From assembly GCF_009728935.1 (NCBI RefSeq), contig NZ_CP034235.1, positions 5,717,501-5,781,500 on the forward strand: a stretch of 64,000 bases of DNA, read 5' to 3'. A model generated the notes under the pieces. That model worked only from the letters and a program-made list of their open reading frames with translations, did no database searches and was not told where the DNA came from. The translations under genes and the position numbers were made by a program. The DNA is from Paenibacillus psychroresistens (GTDB lineage: Bacteria > Bacillota > Bacilli > Paenibacillales > NBRC-103111). How positions within the stretch are numbered: the first letter of the stretch is position 1; every line of letters starts with the position of its first letter. Shown one piece after another: positions 1-8,972 of this stretch.

Positions 1-3000
1 CTCTTTCGGATGCAAATAAGGAAATCGGAAGCTCTTTAGCTCCATCAACGCCTATCGTTAATCTCTGAGGATCAAGGGGAAGAAAATCCCGGAAATTGGA
101 CGTTCTTACAGCTGTATTGTAATTTGGAAACTTAAAATCGACATATTCTCCCGATGGCTCAACTGCAACAACCTGAGCTCGGCTAGAAGTGGGATCCTCA
201 TCTTCATTCCAATCTACGAATACGTTTTTAAAAACGACTCTCAATGAATCATGCACATAGATTAATCGGGTTGTAGGATTAGTAAATTTACCAAATATCA
301 ACTCGGAGCCTTGTCCGTCGAACTCAAAATCTGTCAAGTCACCAAAATCTAAGGTATTCGTACGAATATGATAAATGCCTTTAGGCACAATCATTTTGGA
401 AGCATTATGCTCCTTACTGTAAGTTATTGCATCGGTAAATGCTTGATAATTGTCATTGTTAGCTTCACTAACTCCAAACTCCGAGGCATTGACGACGATT
501 CCATTAGTTACATGGGGTGAATCTATGATGATTTCTCCTGGACCTTCAGGTAATGTTAGATTTTTTTGTACCGAAGAGGCTCCAATCGCAGCGGCAGTGT
601 AGCCCGCCTGATTGGTTTCCATGATGTGGATATTGTCGACGGCAACTATCCCCTTATTGTGGATACCGAATAATAAGGAATAGTCGGTTTTATCCCCGAT
701 CGAAACCTTTTGATCAATATGCTTGACTACTCCTGGTTCTGCCGTCATCAAGGTAAACTTGATAGCATCCTGCAAGCTTTTGGAACGAAATAGATAATAA
801 ATTTCTGTATTTGCAGGCTTGTCCAATATTTTATAATCGAAGGAGATATTATAGTTCGTATTGGGCTTTAATACACCTTTAGCCGAATGAAAGTATTCAT
901 TCCATTCAATTAAACTCTCTGTTGTATCTCCCAGCATTGAGCTTTCCCCATCGATAACGTAATCTGCAGCCTCTGTAAAAGAGAATCCATTTTTTGCAAT
1001 AAAGTTCTCTGGAATCCCTGATTCAAAATCCATATCAAAAGGAAATCTGTAAATATTAGATAAATACTTCAATTCTGAACTGTTTTGGATGTCGGATGGC
1101 GTATCGTTTAGCACAAAAGCTTTTACATAATAGCCATCTACATTTGCAGGCAAATCAAATCCGCCGTTAAACATTTTCACCTCATCTGCTTGAAGCGTAA
1201 CGTCCATATAAACATGTTTTTCTACCGAATGATTAGCAGCAAAAAGCGCAAGGACCAAAATGGCGTTTTTGGGACTGCTGGTATTGTTTTTCAGCTCCAT
1301 ACTGGCATGGATGGAGGAAGATGGCTTTAATTCAGAGACAGAATTTCCCGACGAATCTGTAAAATCTATGCTTTGAAACGTGAAGGCATCTAACACATCA
1401 ATCTTTATCTTTGCTGTCGTTTCAAATCCGTCTTCATTAGTAACTCTTACTTGAAAGCTATCCTCTCCCAAATAATCGGTTTCAGGCGTATAGGACCAAT
1501 GGCCTGAACTTGCAGCTACATTCACAGTTCCATGCTCAGGTGCTTTACTTACATAGAAGCTTAAAAGCTGCTCATTGGGGTCTGTGGCATTTATGGTTCC
1601 TTCCACGGGTACGTTGATAAACGTGTTCTTATTAGCATCTTTTGCTACAGGCGGCTCAACTAAATAACCTGTTTCTATTCGTCCTATTTGGATACCTGGT
1701 TCAGACCCATGCGATTTAGTGAGCTGCACTTTGAGAAACTTCGTATTCGCGGGAATCGGTCCTGAGCTGTATAATTCTTGCTTCCATTCCAAATCAACAT
1801 CATCAAGACTGCTGACTGAAGTTAATTCAATATTGTCTAAAAACACACTACCGAGAATAGTACTTTCAACAGCAATAGTAATTTTAGTCGTGTCAGCCGG
1901 AAGCTGATCTGTATTCGACTCGAGCTTGATCCATTGTTCGCTTTGAGTTTGTTGTGAAAGGGGGGGTGTCGTAATAAATGCTTGATGCTTCACATTGTCT
2001 GCATCAAAGTAATCCATTATTATTCTGAGATTTTGCCCCGCTTGTACACTTGCTCCAGCAGCGAGCTTGATCCATCCTGTTAGCTTAACATGATCATTTG
2101 GAGCCGGGTTGTTGGCACCGGTCGTTAATATATCATGCCACATTGATATTTGGCCTTGAACGCTGTTATTTAGCTGAACCGATTTCGATCCATCTTGAGC
2201 CTCACTAGATGAGCTAGCCACTTGCTGGCCATTACCAATCTGAAACCAGGTATCCCAGCCCGCTATACCGTTTTCAAAACTATATTTACAGGAAATGCAT
2301 GATGTCCCTCCTGATTTGGTAGTTATGATATCCTCATATGTTAACCCATCCATAGATGTATAAAACTTCAACGTATCTGAAGCTTGGTTTTTCTTCTCAT
2401 ACGAATCTAGCTTGAAGTAAGTCATGTTCTTTGGAGTATGATAAATGGCATTAAATGATCCTAGGTCTGTATTTACAAGTCTTGAAGAATCATTGCCAAA
2501 CACATTGGCATCGTTTCTCATAAAGTTGGTAGTCAATTTAACATCATCCAGATAAGCAGAATTTGTGCCTTCTCCTTTAAGCATATATATAGTTGCTGTT
2601 GCATTTGAAAGACCTGTTGTAAATGTAATTGTACCCTGTGTATACGAAGATGAAGTTAAGGATGCTGATGATATATCCGGCACTTCACCATTGTAATTTT
2701 TAACATTAATCGTGACACCTTCGTTATTGGCGGTTTTGACATATCCGCTTAACGTATATGTTGTATTTGGTAGGACGGCTATTGTTTGTTCAACTGCAAC
2801 AGGGCCACTGGCTAATTGCAACGCATGAGTTCCGGTTCTGGCGTTATTGTTTACCACACTTGCTGCATTCCAATTGCTCCATGGATGGAGATCACCTGAT
2901 TCAAAATCAGGGTTTATAACTAAGTTCTCACCTTGATCTATTGCAGGGGGTGGAGATGTTAAGGTTGTAATTGTAAAATCGTCTCCAAAAGCTAAACCAG

Positions 3001-3550
3001 ACCCTGATGCTTTATATACATAAATCGTCGCTGAAGTATTGGAGGAACCTGTAGTAAATGTAATCGCGCCCTCCGTATAATCTGCTGAGGTAAAAGGGAT
3101 CGATTGATCCATGACACCATTATGATTCTTCACCCCCATTGTTACTGTTTCATCATTTTCCGTCTTTATAAATCCGCTTACCACATAGGTTGTATTGGGC
3201 TGTACGGTAATTGATTGCTCTGCTGCTCCTTGTCCGCTTGCCAATTGAAGCGCATACGTTCCAGTTCTAGCATTATTGTTAACCACGCTCGCTGTATTCC
3301 AATTGCTCCATGGTGTTAATTCGCCTGATTCAAAACCGGCATTTGCTATAGCTACCGTTGTTGAAACAGGTGCCGGTAGAGGGGGAGATGTAGTATATTG
3401 ATACATTTTAGAAAAATCGTTCATATCATCCACAATTGAATGTGCTTCTGCAGCAATTGTAGTTTTGAGATTTAAGAATGAGACAGCAGGAAAAACCATT
3501 ACTAAAATTAGCAAATAAATATTTAATCGTTTAAAGCTTTTAATAGACAT
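1..3550 (-). CDS. Secreted multidomain beta-helix protein, pectate-lyase-like (partial, 3' end off window)
   Basis: A single open frame of 1183 codons runs from ATG at 3550 (GGAGG 7 nt upstream) past the left edge with no stop, so the C-terminus is missing. Residues 1-32 look like a signal peptide. Two related carbohydrate-binding jelly-roll modules sit at about 70-193 and 212-337 (each with an FESGxLxPWxNW start and a GDDF- or LDDV-type end). A third, more diverged FENG-type sandwich lies at about 422-572, a cadherin/Big-like Ig domain at 637-715 and another sandwich at 837-970. From about 1017 the sequence becomes a right-handed beta-helix start of the pectate-lyase-3 type (a QAFTDAI segment, then VPKGIYHI). 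Likely an exported polysaccharide-binding lyase or hydrolase; the substrate cannot be told without the catalytic part. The two N-terminal modules are shared with the next gene, which suggests related targets. Confidence 0.85.
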   Translation of the reverse strand, partial: MSIKSFKRLNIYLLILVMVFPAVSFLNLKTTIAAEAHSIVDDMNDFSKMYQYTTSPPLPAPVSTTVAIANAGFESGELTPWSNWNTASVVNNNARTGTYALQLASGQGAAEQSITVQPNTTYVVSGFIKTENDETVTMGVKNHNGVMDQSIPFTSADYTEGAITFTTGSSNTSATIYVYKASGSGLAFGDDFTITTLTSPPPAIDQGENLVINPDFESGDLHPWSNWNAASVVNNNARTGTHALQLASGPVAVEQTIAVLPNTTYTLSGYVKTANNEGVTINVKNYNGEVPDISSASLTSSSYTQGTITFTTGLSNATATIYMLKGEGTNSAYLDDVKLTTNFMRNDANVFGNDSSRLVNTDLGSFNAIYHTPKNMTYFKLDSYEKKNQASDTLKFYTSMDGLTYEDIITTKSGGTSCISCKYSFENGIAGWDTWFQIGNGQQVASSSSEAQDGSKSVQLNNSVQGQISMWHDILTTGANNPAPNDHVKLTGWIKLAAGASVQAGQNLRIIMDYFDADNVKHQAFITTPPLSQQTQSEQWIKLESNTDQLPADTTKITIAVESTILGSVFLDNIELTSVSSLDDVDLEWKQELYSSGPIPANTKFLKVQLTKSHGSEPGIQIGRIETGYLVEPPVAKDANKNTFINVPVEGTINATDPNEQLLSFYVSKAPEHGTVNVAASSGHWSYTPETDYLGEDSFQVRVTNEDGFETTAKIKIDVLDAFTFQSIDFTDSSGNSVSELKPSSSIHASMELKNNTSSPKNAILVLALFAANHSVEKHVYMDVTLQADEVKMFNGGFDLPANVDGYYVKAFVLNDTPSDIQNSSELKYLSNIYRFPFDMDFESGIPENFIAKNGFSFTEAADYVIDGESSMLGDTTESLIEWNEYFHSAKGVLKPNTNYNISFDYKILDKPANTEIYYLFRSKSLQDAIKFTLMTAEPGVVKHIDQKVSIGDKTDYSLLFGIHNKGIVAVDNIHIMETNQAGYTAAAIGASSVQKNLTLPEGPGEIIIDSPHVTNGIVVNASEFGVSEANNDNYQAFTDAITYSKEHNASKMIVPKGIYHIRTNTLDFGDLTDFEFDGQGSELIFGKFTNPTTRLIYVHDSLRVVFKNVFVDWNEDEDPTSSRAQVVAVEPSGEYVDFKFPNYNTAVRTSNFRDFLPLDPQRLTIGVDGAKELPISLFASER

Positions 3551-3701
3551 CTTGTAACCTCCATTTTTTATATCTCAGCTTTACTTAACAAGTATATTTA
3601 ATAGCAAGACCATCTAAAATTCATTTATTATTCAAAATTTATACTTTTTACTTTTTTGTAATTATTCGCTTAATTAATTTGAGAATCCGAGCATATAAAC
3701 A

Positions 3702-3736
3702 GCCCGGAAAGTAGATCTCGCATCTACTTTCCGGGC
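3702..3736 (-). terminator. Rho-independent terminator of the GH28-like gene
   Basis: A perfect 15-bp inverted repeat (3702-3716 and 3722-3736) with a 5-nt loop lies just past the stop of the leftward gene ending at 3770. The T-tract on the minus strand is weak (TGTTTATAT). Confidence 0.75.
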
Positions 3737-3769
3737 CGTATCCTTTTGTATAAAAATTAATTGATCTTT

Positions 3770-6130
3770 TCAATTCACAGAGAAATCATCTCCATATGCC
3801 AATCCCGTGCCTGACGGTTTGTAAACGTAAATGGTTGCTGACGTATTCGATCCCCCTGTGGTAAAAGTCAGCGTGCTTAATGTATAGGCAATTGCGGTGA
3901 TAGGTGTAGATAAATCCATCACGCCATTATAGTTTTTCACACCTAATCTCACTTCTTGGCCAGTAGGCGTTTTTAAATATCCGGTTAGTGTATAGGTTGT
4001 ATTGGCTTGCAAGCCTGTGATTATTTGTTCTGCTGAACCAGGTCCCCCATTTAATTGCACAGCCTTCGTACCCGTTCTCGCATTACTGGCTACTACGCTT
4101 GCTGTTTGCCAATTAGCCCATGGCGTTAATGCACCCGATTCAAAGCCAGGATTTACTACCTTATTTGGACCTGGAGTAGGAACAGGTGTCGGTGTTGGTG
4201 TCGCAGTCGGTGCAGGCGTACCTGGAACAATTGCGAAATCATCGCCATATGTCAATCCTGAACCTGATGGTTTATAAAAGTAAATAGTGGCTGCTGTATT
4301 CGTTGCACCTGTTGTAAATGCCAAATTGCCAAGTGTATAGGCAGATGAGGTAATAGCTGTAAAAATGTCCATCGTAGCATTATAGTTTTTCACACCAATT
4401 CTTACCGCTTCGCCGTTTGGTGTCTTCGCATATCCGCTTAAAGTGTAAGTTTTATTAGCTTGCAAACCGGTAACGATCTGCTCAGCCGAACCAGGCCCAC
4501 CTGTCAGTTGTATTGCATAAGTTCCAGTTCTTGCATTATTATTAACCACACTTGCTGTTTGCCAATTGGTCCATGGCGTTAATACTCCTGTTTCCAAGCC
4601 CCCATTCATGACTCCAGGTGTCGGTGTTGGTGGTGGAGGTGTCGGACTTGGTGTTGGCACAGGTGTCGGCGTTGCCGTTGTTCCCGTATTTAGATATTGT
4701 ACATTAAGTACATTTGCCCCTACAGTGATATTCCCGCTGCTGGCATTCGTAACTAAGATACCGTTTATTCTGACATTATCAAATTTAATTCCGTCCACAT
4801 TATTGGTGGCACTATATCCGGCAATTTCCGAAGGATTTGCCCCTGTGCCGTTATAAGTGATGTTTCTAAATGTGATATTCTCTATTTTCTTCCCTGGAGC
4901 TAGATTATAGTCCGTGTTATAAACCGTTTTGATATAGAATAATTTACCTTTTGTAAAATGCTCTACCCTTATATTTTCAAATAAAGAGTTCCTTACAGTT
5001 GCACTATCGCCAGCCATAATTGACATGACTCCTTGATACTGTGTAGATTGCTCATCATGCTCCAATACGTCAATATTCTTAAATGTTAAATCTTCGATGA
5101 TATCTGTTCCATTGGGTTGTGCATGCGTACCAATATTGATTGGATGGGCTACATCTGCCCATAAAGTCGAGTTTTGCACGGTAAAATAGCGGCTGCCTCC
5201 TGCAAATTCCCACCGTGTTGCATAGACTGCAATGCTGTCGTCAGATGTGCGAAGAAATGAATTATCGATGGTTACGTTTACGCAAGCCATACAATCAATG
5301 CCATCCCCCCATTGGCTTCGGTTGATTACTTTAAGATTATTGACTGTTAATCCATACGCTTTACCGCCAAAAACTCCATAACTGGTCGCATCAAGAATAG
5401 TGATCCCTTCTATGCTAATATTCGATGTTCTCATGAGATCAATACCTCGCCATTGCTTATCAGCTTGATTAAATGTGGAGAAATCCAGAATCCCCCGACC
5501 TGAAACACTAGAGTTGCTGACATCTGTAAAAACAAGCTTTCCGCGGACAACTGCGCCGCCTGCAAGATATACCTTTTGGTTGCTTGCAACATTAAGAATG
5601 CCACCTGGCAGATTTGTGATTCCTGGCCCAAACCAAATGACTCCGGCTGCCCCTTGAATAGGTACATTCGTTTCAAGAGGATTCGCAAAAATATGCAGGT
5701 TGTGTAATCGATCTCCGTTCACTTCAAAGGATAGATTTCGCGGTTGGTTAAGAGTAAATGTTGTTGTGTTGCCGCTTGCCGTTGGAGCTATGCCATAACT
5801 GACTGGACGAACCTGCCGTGAATTAACGGTTCCACCGTTATAAGTTACGGAGACTTCTACAGTACCACTCATTGAGAAATTAACCATGGATGCATTCGAA
5901 TTTGTAGTCATGTCAACTTTTGTATTGTACTCAAATAAATCAACCCATGCTCCTCCCGGTGTACGAGCTTTCACAGTAAAATCAGGGTTTGCGACAACTC
6001 CAGCAGGTGCTGTATAAGTGACCAATGTATCTGCTGCGCTAGCCGACTGTGTATGAATCTGTAAAGATGAAAAAATCATTAACACACATAATGTAACCGT
6101 TACCAAAAAATTCAGACCACGCTTTTTCAT
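3770..6130 (-). CDS. Secreted GH28-like beta-helix glycoside hydrolase with two C-terminal CBMs
   Basis: 786 residues; ATG at 6130 follows GGGAGG. Signal peptide 1-33, then an N-terminal beta-sandwich (about 34-145, with PGGAWVDLFEY) and a right-handed parallel beta-helix (about 150-490). The helix carries YLAGGAVVRGK, GRGILD, GDGIDC (near 275) and TSDDSIAVY (near 296). The paired-Asp pattern resembles the acid catalysts of polygalacturonase-type (GH28) and GH49 beta-helix enzymes. Two Pro/Thr-rich linkers separate two C-terminal jelly-roll modules (about 509-640 and 657-786) that match the two modules of the upstream-edge protein. Predicted role: extracellular hydrolysis of pectin-like or other acidic or branched polysaccharide. 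The fold is well supported; the exact family and substrate are inference. Confidence 0.85.
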   Translation of the reverse strand: MKKRGLNFLVTVTLCVLMIFSSLQIHTQSASAADTLVTYTAPAGVVANPDFTVKARTPGGAWVDLFEYNTKVDMTTNSNASMVNFSMSGTVEVSVTYNGGTVNSRQVRPVSYGIAPTASGNTTTFTLNQPRNLSFEVNGDRLHNLHIFANPLETNVPIQGAAGVIWFGPGITNLPGGILNVASNQKVYLAGGAVVRGKLVFTDVSNSSVSGRGILDFSTFNQADKQWRGIDLMRTSNISIEGITILDATSYGVFGGKAYGLTVNNLKVINRSQWGDGIDCMACVNVTIDNSFLRTSDDSIAVYATRWEFAGGSRYFTVQNSTLWADVAHPINIGTHAQPNGTDIIEDLTFKNIDVLEHDEQSTQYQGVMSIMAGDSATVRNSLFENIRVEHFTKGKLFYIKTVYNTDYNLAPGKKIENITFRNITYNGTGANPSEIAGYSATNNVDGIKFDNVRINGILVTNASSGNITVGANVLNVQYLNTGTTATPTPVPTPSPTPPPPTPTPGVMNGGLETGVLTPWTNWQTASVVNNNARTGTYAIQLTGGPGSAEQIVTGLQANKTYTLSGYAKTPNGEAVRIGVKNYNATMDIFTAITSSAYTLGNLAFTTGATNTAATIYFYKPSGSGLTYGDDFAIVPGTPAPTATPTPTPVPTPGPNKVVNPGFESGALTPWANWQTASVVASNARTGTKAVQLNGGPGSAEQIITGLQANTTYTLTGYLKTPTGQEVRLGVKNYNGVMDLSTPITAIAYTLSTLTFTTGGSNTSATIYVYKPSGTGLAYGDDFSVN

Positions 6131-6353
6131 AATAATTTCCTCCCAAAATAATTTCGAGTATCCAATCCTGATTACATGTTAAATTATACCTTGGCAAAAC
6201 TAAGCTCACAATCTGACACCAATACGAAATTGATGGTATTTTAATCCAGTTAAACAGCATTGCTATCTAGTAATTGGTTCATTTCTAATATAAAAGGTTA
6301 AGAAGGTAAGGTGAACAAACTCTACAAAATAAATGGAATGGAGCTGATCCCAC

Positions 6354-7274
6354 TTGGATTATGAATGTATCATTATCGGCGGAGGGATTGCGGGCTTACA
6401 GGCAGCTATTCAGCTAGGGAGATATGAGCATCATGTTCTAATTATTGATAAAGGTTATGGACGGTCCACAGTTTGTCAATGCTATCATAATTTATTGGGC
6501 TGGCCAGATGGAATATCAGGTATGGAGCTGCGAAGATTAGGCAGGGAGCATGCAGCTAAATATGGTGTTAATTTTGTAGAAGCTGAAGTTGACATAGTTG
6601 AAAAAACAGCAAATGGTTTTGTCGTTAAAGTCATGCAGGATATATCCCAGGAACATACTTGCCGAACGCTATTGCTGGCTACTGGGGTGATGGAGCAATT
6701 CCCTCCCTTTTCTGGCTTGGTACCATGCTTGGGATTAACCGTATATACATGCCCCGATTGCGATAGTTTTGAAATAATTAATCGAAAAACAATCGTTATG
6801 GGCTCAGGTGAGGTGGGAGCAGCAATGGCGATAACGTTATTGAGTCGTACGGACGCAATTACATATATTAACCATGACAAGCGACCACTACAACCGAAAA
6901 CTATGGATAAACTGCTGGCCAAAGGCATTATTTATATTGCAGAGCCCATTGAAACTCTACTAACAGCAGGAGAAGGTCAATTTATAGGCGTTACGTTAAT
7001 CACTGGACAAGAAATTCATGGAGAGCGGGCTTTTATAGCTTTTGGCGGAAATCAAGTGAACACCGCCCTTGCGAAACAGCTAGGCATAGAACGCTTGGAA
7101 AATAAACATATTGTCACGGATCCCCGCAGTAAAATGACTTCTGTAAGGAATGTTTGGGCTGCGGGAGATAATGCGGTTCATTCCGAACTAGTAAGCGTTG
7201 CTATGGGTGAAGGCTCACAGTCGGCCATCTGGATACACAAAGCCTTGCAGGAAATGGAAAATTTAAGCCTATAA
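6354..7274 (+). CDS. NAD(P)/FAD-dependent oxidoreductase, thioredoxin-reductase-like
   Basis: 306 residues from a TTG codon; GGAG lies 10 nt upstream, and the nearby ATG at 6339 is in a different frame and stops at once. The N-terminal FAD dinucleotide motif IIIGGGIAGLQAAIQLG, the CPDC pair near residue 137 (the place of the CxxC of thioredoxin reductase), a second nucleotide-binding motif VMGSGEVGAAMA and the terminal VWAAGDNAV motif give the two-domain layout of low-molecular-weight thioredoxin reductases. No thioredoxin or peroxidase gene is adjacent, so its electron acceptor is unknown. It stands alone between two leftward genes and ends at a strong terminator. Confidence 0.85.
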   Translation: MDYECIIIGGGIAGLQAAIQLGRYEHHVLIIDKGYGRSTVCQCYHNLLGWPDGISGMELRRLGREHAAKYGVNFVEAEVDIVEKTANGFVVKVMQDISQEHTCRTLLLATGVMEQFPPFSGLVPCLGLTVYTCPDCDSFEIINRKTIVMGSGEVGAAMAITLLSRTDAITYINHDKRPLQPKTMDKLLAKGIIYIAEPIETLLTAGEGQFIGVTLITGQEIHGERAFIAFGGNQVNTALAKQLGIERLENKHIVTDPRSKMTSVRNVWAAGDNAVHSELVSVAMGEGSQSAIWIHKALQEMENLSL

Positions 7275-7279
7275 TAAAT

Positions 7280-7325
7280 AAAAAGCACGATGCACTTCTT
7301 TAATAGAAGCTGCATCGTGCTTTTT
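7280..7325. terminator. Bidirectional intrinsic terminator
   Basis: A 15-bp perfect stem (7280-7294 with 7311-7325) ends in A- and T-runs on either side and has a further short pairing in its loop. It closes the oxidoreductase gene from the left and the leftward gene ending at 7362 from the right. Confidence 0.9.
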
Positions 7326-7361
7326 CTGTAAGGTCTGTCTTCATATCAATAACTAACAGTT

Positions 7362-7679
7362 TTAGTGCTCCGTTTTTAGCTTCCCTGTATGTTTCCATGT
7401 TGTGGGTTGATCTGATTTGGGACAATTCGGAAACGTGTCTCCTTCATTAAAATCCCTATGCTCTCCATCAATGTCTTCGTAATGTCCTTGCTCAGTCACT
7501 TTCTCTCCCGATTTATGAACATGCTCGGCATGTCTCCAAGTAGTGCTCTCGTTTGTTATAGGGCAATTCGGGAACTTCTCACCCTTTTGAAAATCTTTAG
7601 TCTCTCCAGAAGCACAAATATATTTACCAGCTTCCTCAACAGCTTCATTTGTTTTATGTAAATCGGTTGTTTTATTCAT
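7362..7679 (-). CDS. Small protein with duplicated FPNCP/TTWxH motif
   Basis: 106 residues starting at ATG 7679. The in-frame ATG at 7688 directly abuts the AAAGG ribosome binding site and is too close, so the second is preferred. The protein is two tandem copies of a roughly 40-residue unit: G-x-Y, then SGE-x-x-DF or GEHRDF, then FPNCP and TTWxH. Each copy ends with a Cys and a His that could bind a metal. It resembles the small YjzC-type proteins of Bacilli in its FP...W pattern, but I do not recognise it firmly. It is a single-gene unit; function unknown. Confidence 0.7.
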   Translation of the reverse strand: MNKTTDLHKTNEAVEEAGKYICASGETKDFQKGEKFPNCPITNESTTWRHAEHVHKSGEKVTEQGHYEDIDGEHRDFNEGDTFPNCPKSDQPTTWKHTGKLKTEH

Positions 7680-7732
7680 CGTAATCATCCTTTCAGTTTA
7701 TGATTCTATTATTACCTTAATAGCTGTTACAA

Positions 7733-7760
7733 AAGGCTCTGTTCAAAGGAACAAAGCCTT
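7733..7760 (-). terminator. Intrinsic terminator of the small lipoprotein gene
   Basis: A 12-bp stem with one mismatch and a 4-nt loop; on the minus strand it is followed by TTTTG. It sits 19 nt past the stop of the gene ending at 7779. Confidence 0.7.
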
Positions 7761-7778
7761 CTAATCTAAATTGTAAAA

Positions 7779-7967
7779 TTAAGGTGCTACAGTTGCTTCA
7801 GGTGTCATAGATGGAGCTATCGATGGCGCCATGGACGATGACATGCTTGGTGACAAGGATGCTGCTGGATCTGAAGACATTACTGGATCATCATCTTTGT
7901 CATTACAAGCAGCCAACATGGAAAATAACGCAATAATAAAGACTAGAATTAGTAGATGTTTTTTCAT
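7779..7967 (-). CDS. Small Ser/Pro-rich lipoprotein
   Basis: 62 residues with a type II signal peptide: MKK, a hydrophobic core and an LAAC lipobox, so Cys21 should be lipidated. The mature part is an acidic DKDDD patch followed by degenerate repeats of S-M/I-(A/S)-P-S. AAAGGAGG stands 6 nt before the ATG. Low-complexity tails like this usually act as flexible tethers at the membrane surface; there is no recognisable domain. Confidence 0.75.
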   Translation of the reverse strand: MKKHLLILVFIIALFSMLAACNDKDDDPVMSSDPAASLSPSMSSSMAPSIAPSMTPEATVAP

Positions 7968-8074
7968 TCGACTTCCTCCTTTTGCTTTCTATTTAATTAT
8001 GTTAACCTTTCTTTTTTACCCTCTTATATGTTTTTTGAAACAAATTTAATGTTCTATTGAACTAGCTTATAGAA

Positions 8075-8800
8075 CTACAAAAAGGAACCGGATGGTTTAC
8101 GAGCAACATATATAAGGTGATCTGCCTTCAGCATTACGGGTATTTCATTCCTATTGACTTCCAGGTTAAGCAGTCCTTCGCCCACATGAAGCTCCTCCCA
8201 TCCCCGATAAGCATCGCGAAGAATCGAAAGCATATCATCCTTAGCAATAAGGATTTCAAACAGTGGTTGGCGTTCATCTCCAGAGGGTAGGGTGAATTCC
8301 TTAATATTAGTATTCATGCATATGAGATTAATGCCAGAGGCTTTAGTACCTTTGACCAAAGCTCTCAACACTTTATTTAGATTCGACTTGGACTTTACAT
8401 GTTCAAGGCTGGAGGCCGCTACGATGTAATCAAAAGTCGCAGCTTCAATAGTATAATCACTTATATCCGCACATTGAACTGTAATAGCAGAATCCACCTT
8501 ATATTCTTCCGCATATACCGCAAGTTTTTCCAAAGCCTTTTCAAGCAAATCCACACATACTACGTGACCTCCACTGTCCTTTACTTTTCTAGCTATTGGA
8601 ATGCTGTTCCTGCCTACTCCACAGCCTAAATCCAGTATTTGCAAAGGCTTCAGGCTATTTAGAATCGATAAGAAATCAAGCACAATAGGTGAGGGTTTTT
8701 CCAACCAAGTACCTTTCTCAAATAAACTGTTTTCCTCAAAGTATTGCTCATGATACTTCTTTTCTTCCGTACGGATATAGTTTAATTGATTTGAATTCAT
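8075..8800 (-). CDS. Class I SAM-dependent methyltransferase
   Basis: 241 residues from ATG 8800, chosen because AGGAGG lies 8 nt upstream; longer in-frame starts have no site. Motif I ILDLGCGVGRNS, motif II VVCVDL, an aspartate-containing CADISDY and a post-motif AASSLEHV define a Rossmann-fold methyltransferase of the UbiE/tellurite-resistance (TehB-like) type. The N-terminus (EEKKYHEQYFEEN) and the downstream LPSGDERQPLFE fit TehB-like proteins. Substrate unknown. It is divergent from the DUF3231 gene, with 172 bp between starts. Confidence 0.8.
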   Translation of the reverse strand: MNSNQLNYIRTEEKKYHEQYFEENSLFEKGTWLEKPSPIVLDFLSILNSLKPLQILDLGCGVGRNSIPIARKVKDSGGHVVCVDLLEKALEKLAVYAEEYKVDSAITVQCADISDYTIEAATFDYIVAASSLEHVKSKSNLNKVLRALVKGTKASGINLICMNTNIKEFTLPSGDERQPLFEILIAKDDMLSILRDAYRGWEELHVGEGLLNLEVNRNEIPVMLKADHLIYVARKPSGSFL

Positions 8801-8972
8801 ATCCATTTCCTCCTCTAATATGATTGCGATTGCTGCGATAGGAAATATAGTCTTCTTTTTAGTTACCCAGATTATTTTGGATAGAATCAGGCCTATTATC
8901 GATCTTAGTAATAACATACCCATATTTGTGCATAATAAATTAAATTACTTTAAAGGAGGATTAAACAATCCA

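Noticed and set aside
6485..6928. Minus-strand frame of 147 codons
   Set aside because: Antisense to the thioredoxin-reductase-like gene, which has all family motifs.
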